This document shows, piece after piece, positions 13,616-21,053 of a stretch of DNA of 34,992 bases. The DNA is taken from positions 1 to 34,992 of IMG/VR virus record IMGVR_UViG_3300047443_000053. One strand, 5' to 3'. The first letter of the stretch is position 1. Every line of letters begins with the position of its first letter. The stretch is from a virus. Both the position numbers and the translations under genes were made by a program. Below the pieces are notes generated by a model. The model was not told where the DNA came from. It was given only the letters and a program-made list of their open reading frames with translations, and ran no database searches.

Positions 13616-13645
13616 TTGAAACGCTGTCTATATGTACAGTAGAAT
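13616..13645 (+). promoter_or_regulatory. Strong sigma70-type promoter at the start of the late region
   Basis: TTGAAA (13616-13621), an 18-bp spacer, and TAGAAT (13640-13645). Both boxes are one or two bases from consensus. A LexA box fills the spacer. Predicted transcription begins near 13652 and runs rightward into the non-coding hairpin-rich segment and then the late genes. Confidence 0.7.
13624..13639. promoter_or_regulatory. LexA (SOS) box within the promoter spacer
   Basis: CTGTCTATATGTACAG fits CTGT-N8-ACAG exactly, with an AT-rich centre, and extends to TA on the right. It matches 16 of 20 positions of the E. coli-type operator TACTGTATATATATACAGTA. Its place between -35 and -10 would give tight repression by host LexA, with release on DNA damage. 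Confidence 0.8.
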
Positions 13646-13651
13646 TCACTC

Positions 13652-13995
13652 GCGGCGCGCTAGCTTAGGTGCTGAATCCGTCGGAACAACAGTGCTCCTC
13701 GCAGAGAGGGGGCGCACACGCTGCCGGCGAATAAGGTCGGGTTAGCTCCGGCCACCGCGCTATGAAGCATGGGCTCTGCCACCTGTACCCATTGGGGCCA
13801 GGGTGGAGTCCATTCTTGATAGTGAATGCGCCGTGCTGAGGCGCAGGGACGTGCGAAGGCAGACATGGAAACGGCGACGCATAGCGTTTAGGACCGCCCA
13901 TACCGCTGTGACACTTAGCAGCAAGCCGGAGATCAGCGTCGGCCACTATCACCCAATTCAAGCCCGATGTCCGAATCCGGATGTCGGGCTTTCGC
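13652..13995 (+). ncRNA. Hairpin-rich untranslated segment: candidate small RNA or long leader
   Basis: About 340 bp between the LexA-box promoter and the first late gene, without a convincing reading frame. Complementary arms recur: GCTCCTC with GAGGGGGC (13694-13713), GGTCGG with CCGGCC (13735-13753), CCACC with GGTGG around 13779-13806, CATTC with GAATG (13811-13828), GCGCC with GGCGC (13829-13844), ACGC with GCGT near 13880. It ends in a terminator-like hairpin at 13960-13991. It could be a regulatory RNA, an antitermination element or just a structured 5' leader. Confidence 0.45.
13960..13995 (+). terminator. Terminator-like hairpin inside the late leader
   Basis: AAGCCCGA (13960-13967) pairs with TCGGGCTT (13984-13991); an inner partial stem is possible. 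The following TTCGCATTT is a poor T-run, so termination may be partial or conditional. Confidence 0.5.
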
Positions 13996-14010
13996 ATTTC
14001 TGGAGCGCAC

Positions 14011-14097
14011 ATGCACATAGGCACCATGATGTTGATCTGGTGGGGCATGTGGCTCCCGCGTCAACGTACCGAGTCTCCTTCCACATCTTCCAGATGA
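14011..14097 (+). CDS. Possible 28-aa hydrophobic peptide
   Basis: ATG 14011 has GGAG 5 nt upstream and opens MHIGTMMLIWWGMWLP, a short hydrophobic stretch, then a polar tail RQRTESPSTSSR; stop at 14095. The good ribosome site and the position on the late transcript favour a real small membrane peptide or a leader peptide for the following gene. Length alone prevents certainty. Confidence 0.4.
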   Translation: MHIGTMMLIWWGMWLPRQRTESPSTSSR

Positions 14098-14103
14098 TGG
14101 TTT

Positions 14104-14135
14104 GCCCGCCGCCGCAAGGTGGGCGGGCTCCTTTT
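14104..14135 (+). terminator. Terminator-like hairpin before the 14153 gene
   Basis: GCCCGCC (14104-14110) pairs with GGCGGGC (14122-14128), followed by TCCTTTTATT. The stem is strong and the T-run interrupted. It lies only 18 bp before the next ATG, so it may act in conditional termination of the late transcript or in controlling translation. Confidence 0.55.
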
Positions 14136-14152
14136 ATTCCAGGCGGTCGCCC

Positions 14153-14830
14153 ATGCCCGACTTCGAAATCTCGATTGCGAGCAATCTCAAGCAGATCCAG
14201 AAGTCGCGCGGCGCGTTCGCCTACCAGCAAATGCCGTTTGCCACGGCGACCGCGCTCACGGCATTGGCCAAGCGCGTGAAGGAGGAGGAGGTCAAGAACT
14301 TGGCCGCAACCTTCCAGAACCCGTCGCCATTTACGCTGCGTTCGGTACGCTCGACAGCGGCGCGCAAGGATAGTCCGGTTGCCACTGTGTTCGTGATGGA
14401 CAAGGCGGCGGAGTATCTCGACCCGTACGAGAAGGGCGGTGTGCACAAGCTGCCCGGTCGCGCGCTGCTCAACCCGAAAGACATTGCACTGAACCAGTAC
14501 GGCCAGCTGCCGCGCCGCACGCTCGCCGCGCTCAAGGCGCGCAGCGACATCTTCATTGGTCCGGTCAAGACCAAGCACGGCATCGTGAACGGAGTGTGGC
14601 AGCGCGCAGCAGCGACTGCAGTCGTCACGAACAAACGCACAGGCAAGACACGCATCAGTAAGAAGGGCGTCAATGCAACCGGCAAGCTCAAGCTGCTGAT
14701 CCGGTTCGGCGATGCGCTGCCAGTGCGACAGCGGCTGAACTACCAGGCCCGCGCCAAGCAGGTGATTGATCGCGAGTTCAACCGCGAGTTCGGCAAGGCG
14801 ATGGCTAAGGCGATTGCGACGGCGAAGTAA
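14153..14830 (+). CDS. Conserved phage protein of unknown function
   Basis: A 225-aa basic, soluble protein from ATG 14153 (AGGCGG upstream). It begins MPDFEISIASNLKQIQKSRG; helical N-terminal part with ATALTALAKRVKEEEVKNLAATFQNP, then beta-rich AATVFV-like segments and a basic C-terminus (KTRISKKGVNATGKLKLLIRFGDALPVRQRLNYQARAKQVIDREFNREFG). The general look, charged with a FxNPSPFTLRSV segment, is like minor structural or head-tail accessory proteins of phages, but I cannot name a family. It is flanked on both sides by terminator-like hairpins. Confidence 0.7.
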   Translation: MPDFEISIASNLKQIQKSRGAFAYQQMPFATATALTALAKRVKEEEVKNLAATFQNPSPFTLRSVRSTAARKDSPVATVFVMDKAAEYLDPYEKGGVHKLPGRALLNPKDIALNQYGQLPRRTLAALKARSDIFIGPVKTKHGIVNGVWQRAAATAVVTNKRTGKTRISKKGVNATGKLKLLIRFGDALPVRQRLNYQARAKQVIDREFNREFGKAMAKAIATAK

Positions 14831-14848
14831 TCGAAATTCAGAAAAGCG

Positions 14849-14884
14849 AAAGCCCGGGATGTTGACGCATCTCCGGGCTTTCTT
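14849..14884 (+). terminator. Intrinsic terminator after the 14153 gene
   Basis: AAAGCCCGG (14849-14857) pairs with CCGGGCTTT (14873-14881), with an additional GATG/CATC inner pairing, followed by CTTG. A long strong stem with a short T-run, 18 bp after the stop codon. Confidence 0.8.
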
Positions 14885-14911
14885 GCCATCTAGGCCTACG
14901 ACTAGGCATAC

Positions 14912-15655
14912 ATGACTGACAAGCATTCTAGCAAGCGCTGCAACAAATGCGGCGAGGAGAAGCCGTTCTCCGGGTTTTTCAGTGATCCACGTCGCAAAGA
15001 CGGCAAGCGGGCGACATGCAAGGCATGCTTTCCGCGCACCGGCGGCAAGCCAACGCCCGAGCAGCGCGCCCAAGCGCGACGACGTCGCGGCGAAACGACT
15101 GCAGAGTACGTTCCGGCGGCGATCAGGCTGGCACAGGCCGAGATCAGAAGGGCGGAGAAGGCCCGGGCTGCGGAAGAGCGAATAACGGCGGCAAAGGCAA
15201 TCAGGGAATCACTACATGATGCGCACGTTCAAGTGTTCAGGTCCGCATCAGTGAAGTGGGCGCGGAGATATAACGAAGACCCGAAGTTCGCAATCAAGCA
15301 GCGACTGCGCAGCCAGCTCAGGAAGAAGGCAAAGCTATTCCCAAAGCTGGATGGCCTGATGCGGGATGCAATCCGCCGCGGCGGGCGAAGTGGGAAGGTC
15401 GAGATGGTTTGTGGATATGCCATTGCCGACTTGATGCGGCATCTCGAAAGTCAGTTTGTGAGCGGCATGAGCTGGGATGCATTCCTTACCGGCGACATCC
15501 ACATCGATCACATCGTCCCGCAAGCAGCGTTCGATTTGTCCGACATCGAGGAGACGCGGAAGTGCTGGGCGCTGGAGAATTTGCAGCCGCTATGGGCGCA
15601 GGACAACCTGCGGAAGGGCGCGACGATGCCTGGGGCGCACTGTGGGTCCCTGTAA
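14912..15655 (+). CDS. HNH endonuclease with N-terminal zinc ribbon
   Basis: A 247-aa protein. Cys10-x2-Cys13 and Cys36-x2-Cys39 form a zinc ribbon (CNKCGEEKPFSGFF ... CKACF), then a long charged helical linker, and at about residues 195-235 an HNH core: DIHIDHIVPQAAFDLSD, then CWALENLQPLWAQDNLRKG. HNH nucleases beside terminase genes often assist DNA packaging by nicking at cos; a free-standing homing-type enzyme is the alternative because of the zinc ribbon and the flanking terminator. The start has only a weak ribosome site. The following 81 bp gap contains the first GGTAAC repeats. Confidence 0.82.
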   Translation: MTDKHSSKRCNKCGEEKPFSGFFSDPRRKDGKRATCKACFPRTGGKPTPEQRAQARRRRGETTAEYVPAAIRLAQAEIRRAEKARAAEERITAAKAIRESLHDAHVQVFRSASVKWARRYNEDPKFAIKQRLRSQLRKKAKLFPKLDGLMRDAIRRGGRSGKVEMVCGYAIADLMRHLESQFVSGMSWDAFLTGDIHIDHIVPQAAFDLSDIEETRKCWALENLQPLWAQDNLRKGATMPGAHCGSL

Positions 15656-15721
15656 AAGCTTTTTTTCCGCGTGGGCATTGCGCACCGCGGTATTTCTCTA
15701 GCTACAAAGGTTTGAAATTTG

Positions 15722-15975
15722 GGTAACAGGTAACAGATGGCACTGATCAAACAAGCCGCGTTCGCGGAGCTGCATGGCGTAAGCCGCAAGACTGTCACAT
15801 CGTGGAAACAGCGCGGCTGGCTTGAGTTTCAGGGCGATCTGGTCGATGTCGAAGCCTCGAATGCGCTGCTGAAAAAATACCGGCGCGATGGCATCGATCC
15901 TGTTACCCAGCCCGTTACCCAAGACGAGCCGGGTAACAAGTCGGGATCGGCGAAAAATCAGGTAACACGGGTAAC
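15722..15975. repeat. Cluster of seven GGTAAC/GTTACC hexamers
   Basis: GGTAAC occurs at 15722, 15729, 15932, 15961 and 15970, and its complement GTTACC at 15902 and 15914. The first two form a tandem GGTAACAG x2 directly before the small terminase ATG, covering its ribosome site. The others lie in the coding segment for residues about 55-80. Chance predicts roughly 0.1 such hexamers in 260 bp. A terminase-binding packaging site (pac or cosB-like) or an autoregulatory operator is possible. Confidence 0.6.
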
Positions 15976-16324
15976 AATCGAAGCCGGCGAGAGCGCCGAA
16001 CAGGCCGCCGTCCGGCTGCTGGTCGCATCTGGTGCCGAGATGTCGTTCGAAGAAGCGCGGCGCGTGAAAGAGAACTACCTGGCGCTGCTGAACCAGCTGG
16101 AGTACGACAAGGAGTCCGGCGCGGTGGTCGCGGTGGCCGATGTCGTGAAGCTGGTCGGCGAGGAATATGCCCGGGTCCGCACCAGGTTGCTTGCCATCCC
16201 CGCTGAGCAGGCGCCGCGGATCCAGCGGCTCAAGACGGTCCTGGAAGTGCAGGACGCCCTGCAGCAGATCATTGTTGACGCGCTCGAGGAGCTGACCAGA
16301 GATGGAGTTGGACGCACCGCCTGA
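15737..16324 (+). CDS. Terminase small subunit (Nu1-like)
   Basis: A 195-aa DNA-recognition subunit of the packaging motor. The N-terminal winged HTH (QAAFAELHGVSRKTVTSWKQRGWLEFQGD, residues about 5-35) is like lambda Nu1. A low-complexity hinge follows (residues 55-80, coded by the repeat cluster), then a helical oligomerisation/terminase-binding part rich in Glu, Ala and Leu. The ribosome site is only the AGGTAA of the tandem repeat, so protein binding there could control its synthesis. It overlaps the large subunit gene by 23 bp. Confidence 0.85.
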   Translation: MALIKQAAFAELHGVSRKTVTSWKQRGWLEFQGDLVDVEASNALLKKYRRDGIDPVTQPVTQDEPGNKSGSAKNQVTRVTIEAGESAEQAAVRLLVASGAEMSFEEARRVKENYLALLNQLEYDKESGAVVAVADVVKLVGEEYARVRTRLLAIPAEQAPRIQRLKTVLEVQDALQQIIVDALEELTRDGVGRTA

Positions 16325-18278
16325 AGCGCGGCGCTATGCCAACGGTTACGCTGCCCTTCAGCGCGGCCTGCTGGATGCGCGCCGGCGCAATATCCAGCCG
16401 CCGCCGAAGCTGACGCTGAGTCAGTGGGCGGAACGCTATGCGGTCCTGTCGCGCGAGACCAGCGCGCAGACCGGCCGCTTTCATGCCTTTGCGTATCAGA
16501 ACGGGATCATGGATGCCGTGACGGATCCGACCGTCAGTGTGATAACGGTCCAGAAGTCGGCTCGGGTCGGCTACACCAAGATTCTCGACCACATCGCCGG
16601 CTACTTCATCCACCAGGATCCTTCGCCGATGCTGGTCGTGCAGCCGCGCGTCGAGGACGCCGAAGACTACAGCAGCACCGAGATCGAGCCGATGCTGCGC
16701 GATACGCCGGCGCTGGCCGAGGTCGTCGGCGACCTGAAGAAGAAGGATGCGAAGCAGAAGATCCTGAAGCGGGTCTTCCGCAATGGCTCATCGATGTCGT
16801 TCGTCGGCGCGAACAGCCCGGGCGGCTTTCGCCGGATTACCGCGCGCATCGTCGCTTTCGACGAGGTGGACGGCTATCCGGTCCAGGGCGCCGGCAATGA
16901 GGGTGACCAGATTGCGCTGGGCATCAAGCGGACGGAATCCTTCTGGAATCGCAAGATCATCCTCGGCAGCACGCCGACCGTGAAGGGATACAGCCGCATC
17001 GAAAAAAGTTACTTGGAAAGCGACCAGCGCCGGTACTACGTGCCGTGCCCGCATTGCGGCGAGTTCCAGGTGCTGGAGTGGGGCGGCCCTGATACGCCGT
17101 ACGGCATGAAGTGGGACCGGGACGAGTCCGGTGCCGGCATCCCGGAGTCGGTCTATTACGTCTGCCGTGAAAACGGCTGCGTCATCCATGACGTCGACAA
17201 GCCGGAAATGGTGGCGCGCGGCGAGTGGCGCGCCACCAAGCCGTTCAAGGGCCATGCCGGCTTTCATATCTGGGCAGGCTACAGTCTGTTCCCGAATGCC
17301 AGCTGGCAGAATCTGGTGGCCGAGTGGTTGCGGGTGAAGGACGATCCGCTCGCGCGCCAGACCTTCATCAACCTGGTGCTGGGCGAGCCTTACGAGGACC
17401 GTGGCGACAAGGCGCTGAACGAGAAGCGCCTGGCCGAGCGCTGCGAGGTCTGGCCGGCGCCGGTGCCGGATGGTGTCGCAGCGATCACTGCCGGCGTCGA
17501 TACCCAGGATGACCGCTTCGAGATCGAGGTGGTCGGCTGGGGCAAGAACGAGGAAAGCTGGTCGATCGATTACCACGTCATCGAGGGCGACCTTGAGACA
17601 CCCGGCCCATGGGAAGAGCTGGACGCCTACCTGCAGCGCATCTGGTACCGGGCGGACGGCCGCGGCTTCGAAGTCATGGCGGTCTGTCAGGACTCCGGTG
17701 GCCACCATGCCCAGAAAGTGTACGAGTTCGCCAAGGCGCGGCTTGGACGGCGGGTGTGGGCGATCAAGGGCGAGTCCGCGATCGGCGGCAAGCGCTCGCC
17801 GGTGTGGCCGACGAAGAAGCCGAGCAAGCGCTCGAAATCGTCGTTTCGGCCGATCATCCTCGGCGTCAACGCGGCGAAGGATTCGATTCGCTCAAGGCTG
17901 CACATCGAGACATCTGGCCCGGGCTACATGCATTTTCCGTCCGATCGCGACATCGGCTACTTCGCGCAGCTCACTGCGGAGCGCTCGGTGGTGAAAACCT
18001 CCGGCGGCCAACGGTACCGCGTTTGGGAATGCCCGCCGGGCCGCGCCAATGAGGCGCTGGACTGCCGGGTGTATGCCTATGGCGCGCTGTGCGGCCTGTT
18101 GCATCTCGGATTGAAGCTGAACCGGCGTGCCGAGGAAGTGGCGCGGACCATCACCGAGCCGCTGCCCGCCGAAGTGCTGGTGGCAGTGACGGAGAAAGTG
18201 TTCGAGGAAAAAGTGGCGACGCCTGCGACGGCGCCGCCGGTGAAGAAATCTTTGGCCAGTCGGCTAGCGAGGATATAA
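16302..18278 (+). CDS. Terminase large subunit (lambda GpA family)
   Basis: A 658-aa ATPase-nuclease that cuts and packages phage DNA. Walker A-like KSARVGYTK (about residues 85-93) is nearly identical to the lambda gpA form; Walker B is IVAFDEVD (about 183-190). A Cys pair CPHCGEFQVLEW lies near residue 247. The nuclease domain starts at GVDTQDDRFEIEVVGWG (about 398), with the acidic Asp residues expected for metal binding. Length matches lambda gpA (641 aa). ATG 16302 lies inside the small subunit gene with GAGGAG upstream. A cohesive-end (cos) mechanism is expected by family. Confidence 0.96.
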   Translation: MELDAPPEARRYANGYAALQRGLLDARRRNIQPPPKLTLSQWAERYAVLSRETSAQTGRFHAFAYQNGIMDAVTDPTVSVITVQKSARVGYTKILDHIAGYFIHQDPSPMLVVQPRVEDAEDYSSTEIEPMLRDTPALAEVVGDLKKKDAKQKILKRVFRNGSSMSFVGANSPGGFRRITARIVAFDEVDGYPVQGAGNEGDQIALGIKRTESFWNRKIILGSTPTVKGYSRIEKSYLESDQRRYYVPCPHCGEFQVLEWGGPDTPYGMKWDRDESGAGIPESVYYVCRENGCVIHDVDKPEMVARGEWRATKPFKGHAGFHIWAGYSLFPNASWQNLVAEWLRVKDDPLARQTFINLVLGEPYEDRGDKALNEKRLAERCEVWPAPVPDGVAAITAGVDTQDDRFEIEVVGWGKNEESWSIDYHVIEGDLETPGPWEELDAYLQRIWYRADGRGFEVMAVCQDSGGHHAQKVYEFAKARLGRRVWAIKGESAIGGKRSPVWPTKKPSKRSKSSFRPIILGVNAAKDSIRSRLHIETSGPGYMHFPSDRDIGYFAQLTAERSVVKTSGGQRYRVWECPPGRANEALDCRVYAYGALCGLLHLGLKLNRRAEEVARTITEPLPAEVLVAVTEKVFEEKVATPATAPPVKKSLASRLARI

Positions 18279-18536
18279 ATGGCAATGCCGGGACTTTTTG
18301 CAGGTATGTCCGCTGACAAGCTTCAGGCGCAGCTCGCGGAAGCGCAGCAGGCGTACCTCGACCTGTCTTCCGGCGCGAAGGGCGCTTCGTATTCCTACAC
18401 CCAGGGCGATGGCGCGAAGGCTGTCACCTATACCCAGACCAACATTCAGCAGCTGGCCGCGCTGATCCGACAACTGCAGCAGCAGCTCGGCATCATTTCG
18501 CGCACCCGCCGCCCCGCACGATTCCGGTTTCTCTAA
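18279..18536 (+). CDS. gpW-like head-tail joining protein
   Basis: An 85-aa protein directly after terminase, in lambda gene order. SADKLQAQLAEAQQAYLDLSSGAKGASYSYTQGDGAKAVTYTQTNIQQLAALIRQLQQQLG is characteristic of gpW: two helices with a beta hairpin between. gpW stabilises filled heads and provides the site for FII and tail attachment. Its TAA overlaps the portal ATG (TAATG). Confidence 0.9.
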   Translation: MAMPGLFAGMSADKLQAQLAEAQQAYLDLSSGAKGASYSYTQGDGAKAVTYTQTNIQQLAALIRQLQQQLGIISRTRRPARFRFL

Positions 18537-20170
18537 TGGACAGCTCCGTATCTCTTCTCGGTGCCGATGGCAAACCCATCCCGCCGCGGCAGTCGCGCGC
18601 GTCCATGCTGGTGAATGGCGGCAGCACTCCGTACGACGCGGCGGACCGGACGAGCGATCACATGTCGGCCTGGTCGCCATACCTGGCGTCGCCGGACGGC
18701 GAGCTCAACATGTACCGCGACACGATCGTGTCGCGCGTACGGGACCTGGTCCGGAACGATGGCTGGGCGAGCGCCGCGGTGACGCGCACGCTCGACAACG
18801 TCATCGGCGCGGATTTCCGTCCGATGTCGAAGCCGGATTACCAGGCGCTGCGCGCCATCACCGGCATCAAGGCTTTCGATCATGTCTGGGCCGATGAATT
18901 TGGGCAGGCGGTCGAGGCGCATTACCGCACCTGGGCCTATGATCCGGCCAGGTACTGCGACACGCAGCGCAACCAGACCATCGCGCAGATGATGCGCCTC
19001 GGTTTTCGCCACAAGATCGTCGATGGCGATGCGATCGCGATCATGCACTGGCTGCCGGAGCGGGTGAGCCCTGGCCGCGCGCGCTATGCAACAGCGCTGC
19101 AGATGGTCGATCCGGATCGCTTGTCGAACCCGCAACTGCAGTTCGACCAGGCGACGATGCGCGGCGGCGTCGAGATCGACGAATTTGGCGCGGCGATCGC
19201 ATATCACATCCGGCGTGCGCACCAGGGCGACTACTTCAGCGCGGCCAAGGCAATGACGTGGGACCGGGTGCTGCGGGAAACCGATTGGGGCCGGCCAATC
19301 GTGGTGCACGACTTCGACGCTGACCGCGCCGGCCAGCACCGTGGTGGCGCCGGCATCCTGACGCCGGTGCTGCAGCGGCTGAAGATGCTGATCAAGTACG
19401 ACGGCACTGAGCTGGACGCGGCGATCATCAATGCCATCTTCGGTGCCTACATCGAATCGCCCTTCGATCCGTCCATGGTCGAAGACGCCCTTGGCGAAGG
19501 CGAGGAGCTCGGCCGCTACCAGACTGAGCGGGCGGACTTCCACAGCGAATCCAAGATCAAGCTCGGCGGCGCGCGCATGCCGATCCTGTTCCCGGGCGAG
19601 AAGATCAACACGGTCACCGCCGCGCGGCCGAACAGCAACTTCGCCGAGTTCGAGGCAGCGATGCTGCGCAACGTCGCGGCCGGTACCGGCACCTCGACGC
19701 AGCAGATTTCGCAGAACTGGTCGGATGTGAATTACGGCTCCTACCGTGCCGCGATGCTGGAGGCGTGGAAGACCTTCGACCGCCGGCGCAGCGACTTCGC
19801 AATCGGCTTTGGGCAGCAGATTTTTAATGCCTTCCTCGAAGAATCCATGGAAGTGGATAGCCTGCCGCTACCGGCTGGCGCGCCGTCGTTCATGGAGGCC
19901 CGGGCAGCGTATGCCCGCGCGAAGTGGATGGGTCCCGGCCGCGGCTACACCGATCCGGTCAAGGAAAAGCAGGGATCGATTCTCGGCATGGATGCCGGCC
20001 TGTCGACGCTCGAGGCAGAAGCCGCCGAGTTGGCCGGCGAGGACTGGCGCGACAACCTCGACCAGCGCGCGATCGAGGTGGCTCGGTTCAAGGAACTCGG
20101 GCTGCCGCTTCCGAAGTGGGCGGCCGGCGACGACGTCGCGCAGGCCGGCAAAGAACAAGAGGCAACCTGA
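18536..20170 (+). CDS. Portal protein (lambda GpB family)
   Basis: A 544-aa protein that forms the dodecameric ring through which DNA enters and leaves the head. Typical segments: NGGSTPYDAADRTSDHMSAW, NMYRDTIVSRVRDLVRNDGWASAAV, VIGADFRPMSKP, GILTPVLQRLKMLIKYDGTELDAAIINAIFGAYIESP, and TSTQQISQNWSDVNYGSYRAAMLEAWK. Length is close to lambda gpB (533 aa). Stop and next start overlap (TGATG). Confidence 0.95.
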   Translation: MDSSVSLLGADGKPIPPRQSRASMLVNGGSTPYDAADRTSDHMSAWSPYLASPDGELNMYRDTIVSRVRDLVRNDGWASAAVTRTLDNVIGADFRPMSKPDYQALRAITGIKAFDHVWADEFGQAVEAHYRTWAYDPARYCDTQRNQTIAQMMRLGFRHKIVDGDAIAIMHWLPERVSPGRARYATALQMVDPDRLSNPQLQFDQATMRGGVEIDEFGAAIAYHIRRAHQGDYFSAAKAMTWDRVLRETDWGRPIVVHDFDADRAGQHRGGAGILTPVLQRLKMLIKYDGTELDAAIINAIFGAYIESPFDPSMVEDALGEGEELGRYQTERADFHSESKIKLGGARMPILFPGEKINTVTAARPNSNFAEFEAAMLRNVAAGTGTSTQQISQNWSDVNYGSYRAAMLEAWKTFDRRRSDFAIGFGQQIFNAFLEESMEVDSLPLPAGAPSFMEARAAYARAKWMGPGRGYTDPVKEKQGSILGMDAGLSTLEAEAAELAGEDWRDNLDQRAIEVARFKELGLPLPKWAAGDDVAQAGKEQEAT

Positions 20171-21039
20171 TGCGATTTGAATTTTTGGCCCAGCGACTCT
20201 TCAACGTGCCGCTGGCGATCACGCCTGGGAAGGCGGAAGTCATCATGGCGGCGCTGGCTGGTCGCCTCGGCATCGGGCAGATCGAGCGCCTCGGCACCGC
20301 TGCTCCTAGCATGATGGAAGACGACGACTACGACTATGTCGAGCCCGGGCGCAACCCGCGCAAAGGCTACGAGGTGGTCGGCGGCGTAGCCATCGTCCCG
20401 GTGTGCGGCACGCTGGTGCAGAAGCTCGGCACCTTGCGGCCGTATTCGGGCATGACTGGCTACGACGGCATCCGGCAGAACTTCCTGACGGCGCTGACCG
20501 ACCCGGATGTACAGGCAATCATGCTCGACATCGACAGTCCGGGCGGCGAAGTATCCGGCTGCTTCGACCTGGTGGACACAATCTACAAGGCGCGGGGCAA
20601 GAAGCCGATCTGGTCGATCCTGAACGAGTCGGCCTATTCCGCGGCGTACGCGATCGCGAGCGCGGCCGATCGGATCGTGGTGCCGCGCACCGGCGGCGTC
20701 GGCTCGATCGGCGTCATCTGGATGCACATGGACTGGTCCAAGGCGCTGACCTCGGCCGGGTTCAAGGTGACCTTTATCACCTATGGCGACCTGAAGGCCG
20801 ATGGCCACCCGGAAATTCCGCTGTCCGAGGATGCGCGCAAGCGCTTCCAGGACGACATCACGACGATGGGCGAACTGTTTGTCTCGACGGTCGCCCGCAA
20901 TCGAAATATCTCGGCAAAAGCAGTCCGGGATACGCAGGCCGCAACGTATTTGGGGGCCGCTGGCGTCAGCCGGGGTCTTGCGGACGAAGTCATGGCCCCT
21001 GATGCAGCGTTTCGGGCACTGCTTGCCGAAATCAATTAA
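20170..21039 (+). CDS. S49-family head maturation protease (lambda C-like)
   Basis: A 289-aa serine protease of the SppA/S49 type used to process portal and scaffold in the prohead. Visible motifs: LDIDSPGGEVSGCFDLVDTI, then ESAYSAAYAIASAAD with likely nucleophile Ser157, GGVGSIGVIWMHMDW, and DLKADGHPE with likely general base Lys209. Start ATG 20170 overlaps the portal stop; a longer frame upstream only overlaps the portal gene. Lambda C carries the scaffold as an in-frame C-terminal part; here the scaffold-like part is a separate gene 14 bp downstream. Confidence 0.93.
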   Translation: MRFEFLAQRLFNVPLAITPGKAEVIMAALAGRLGIGQIERLGTAAPSMMEDDDYDYVEPGRNPRKGYEVVGGVAIVPVCGTLVQKLGTLRPYSGMTGYDGIRQNFLTALTDPDVQAIMLDIDSPGGEVSGCFDLVDTIYKARGKKPIWSILNESAYSAAYAIASAADRIVVPRTGGVGSIGVIWMHMDWSKALTSAGFKVTFITYGDLKADGHPEIPLSEDARKRFQDDITTMGELFVSTVARNRNISAKAVRDTQAATYLGAAGVSRGLADEVMAPDAAFRALLAEIN

Positions 21040-21053
21040 CTCCTGGAGAAACC

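Noticed and set aside
13650-13960. A tRNA or tmRNA in the structured region
   Set aside because: No T-arm consensus (TTCRANYC), anticodon arm or acceptor stem of correct spacing was found.
13665-14048. A 127-codon minus-strand frame in the untranslated late leader
   Set aside because: Cys/Pro/His-rich product without a ribosome site, on DNA dominated by hairpins; plus-strand frames here also lack starts with sites.
13958-15073. A 371-codon minus-strand open frame across 14153-14830
   Set aside because: No ribosome site or family motif; antisense to a gene with natural composition, and it crosses two terminator-like hairpins.
15653-15669. AAAAGCTTTTTTT as a terminator after the HNH gene
   Set aside because: The palindrome has no loop and is only A:T and one G:C pair deep, so it cannot form a stable hairpin.
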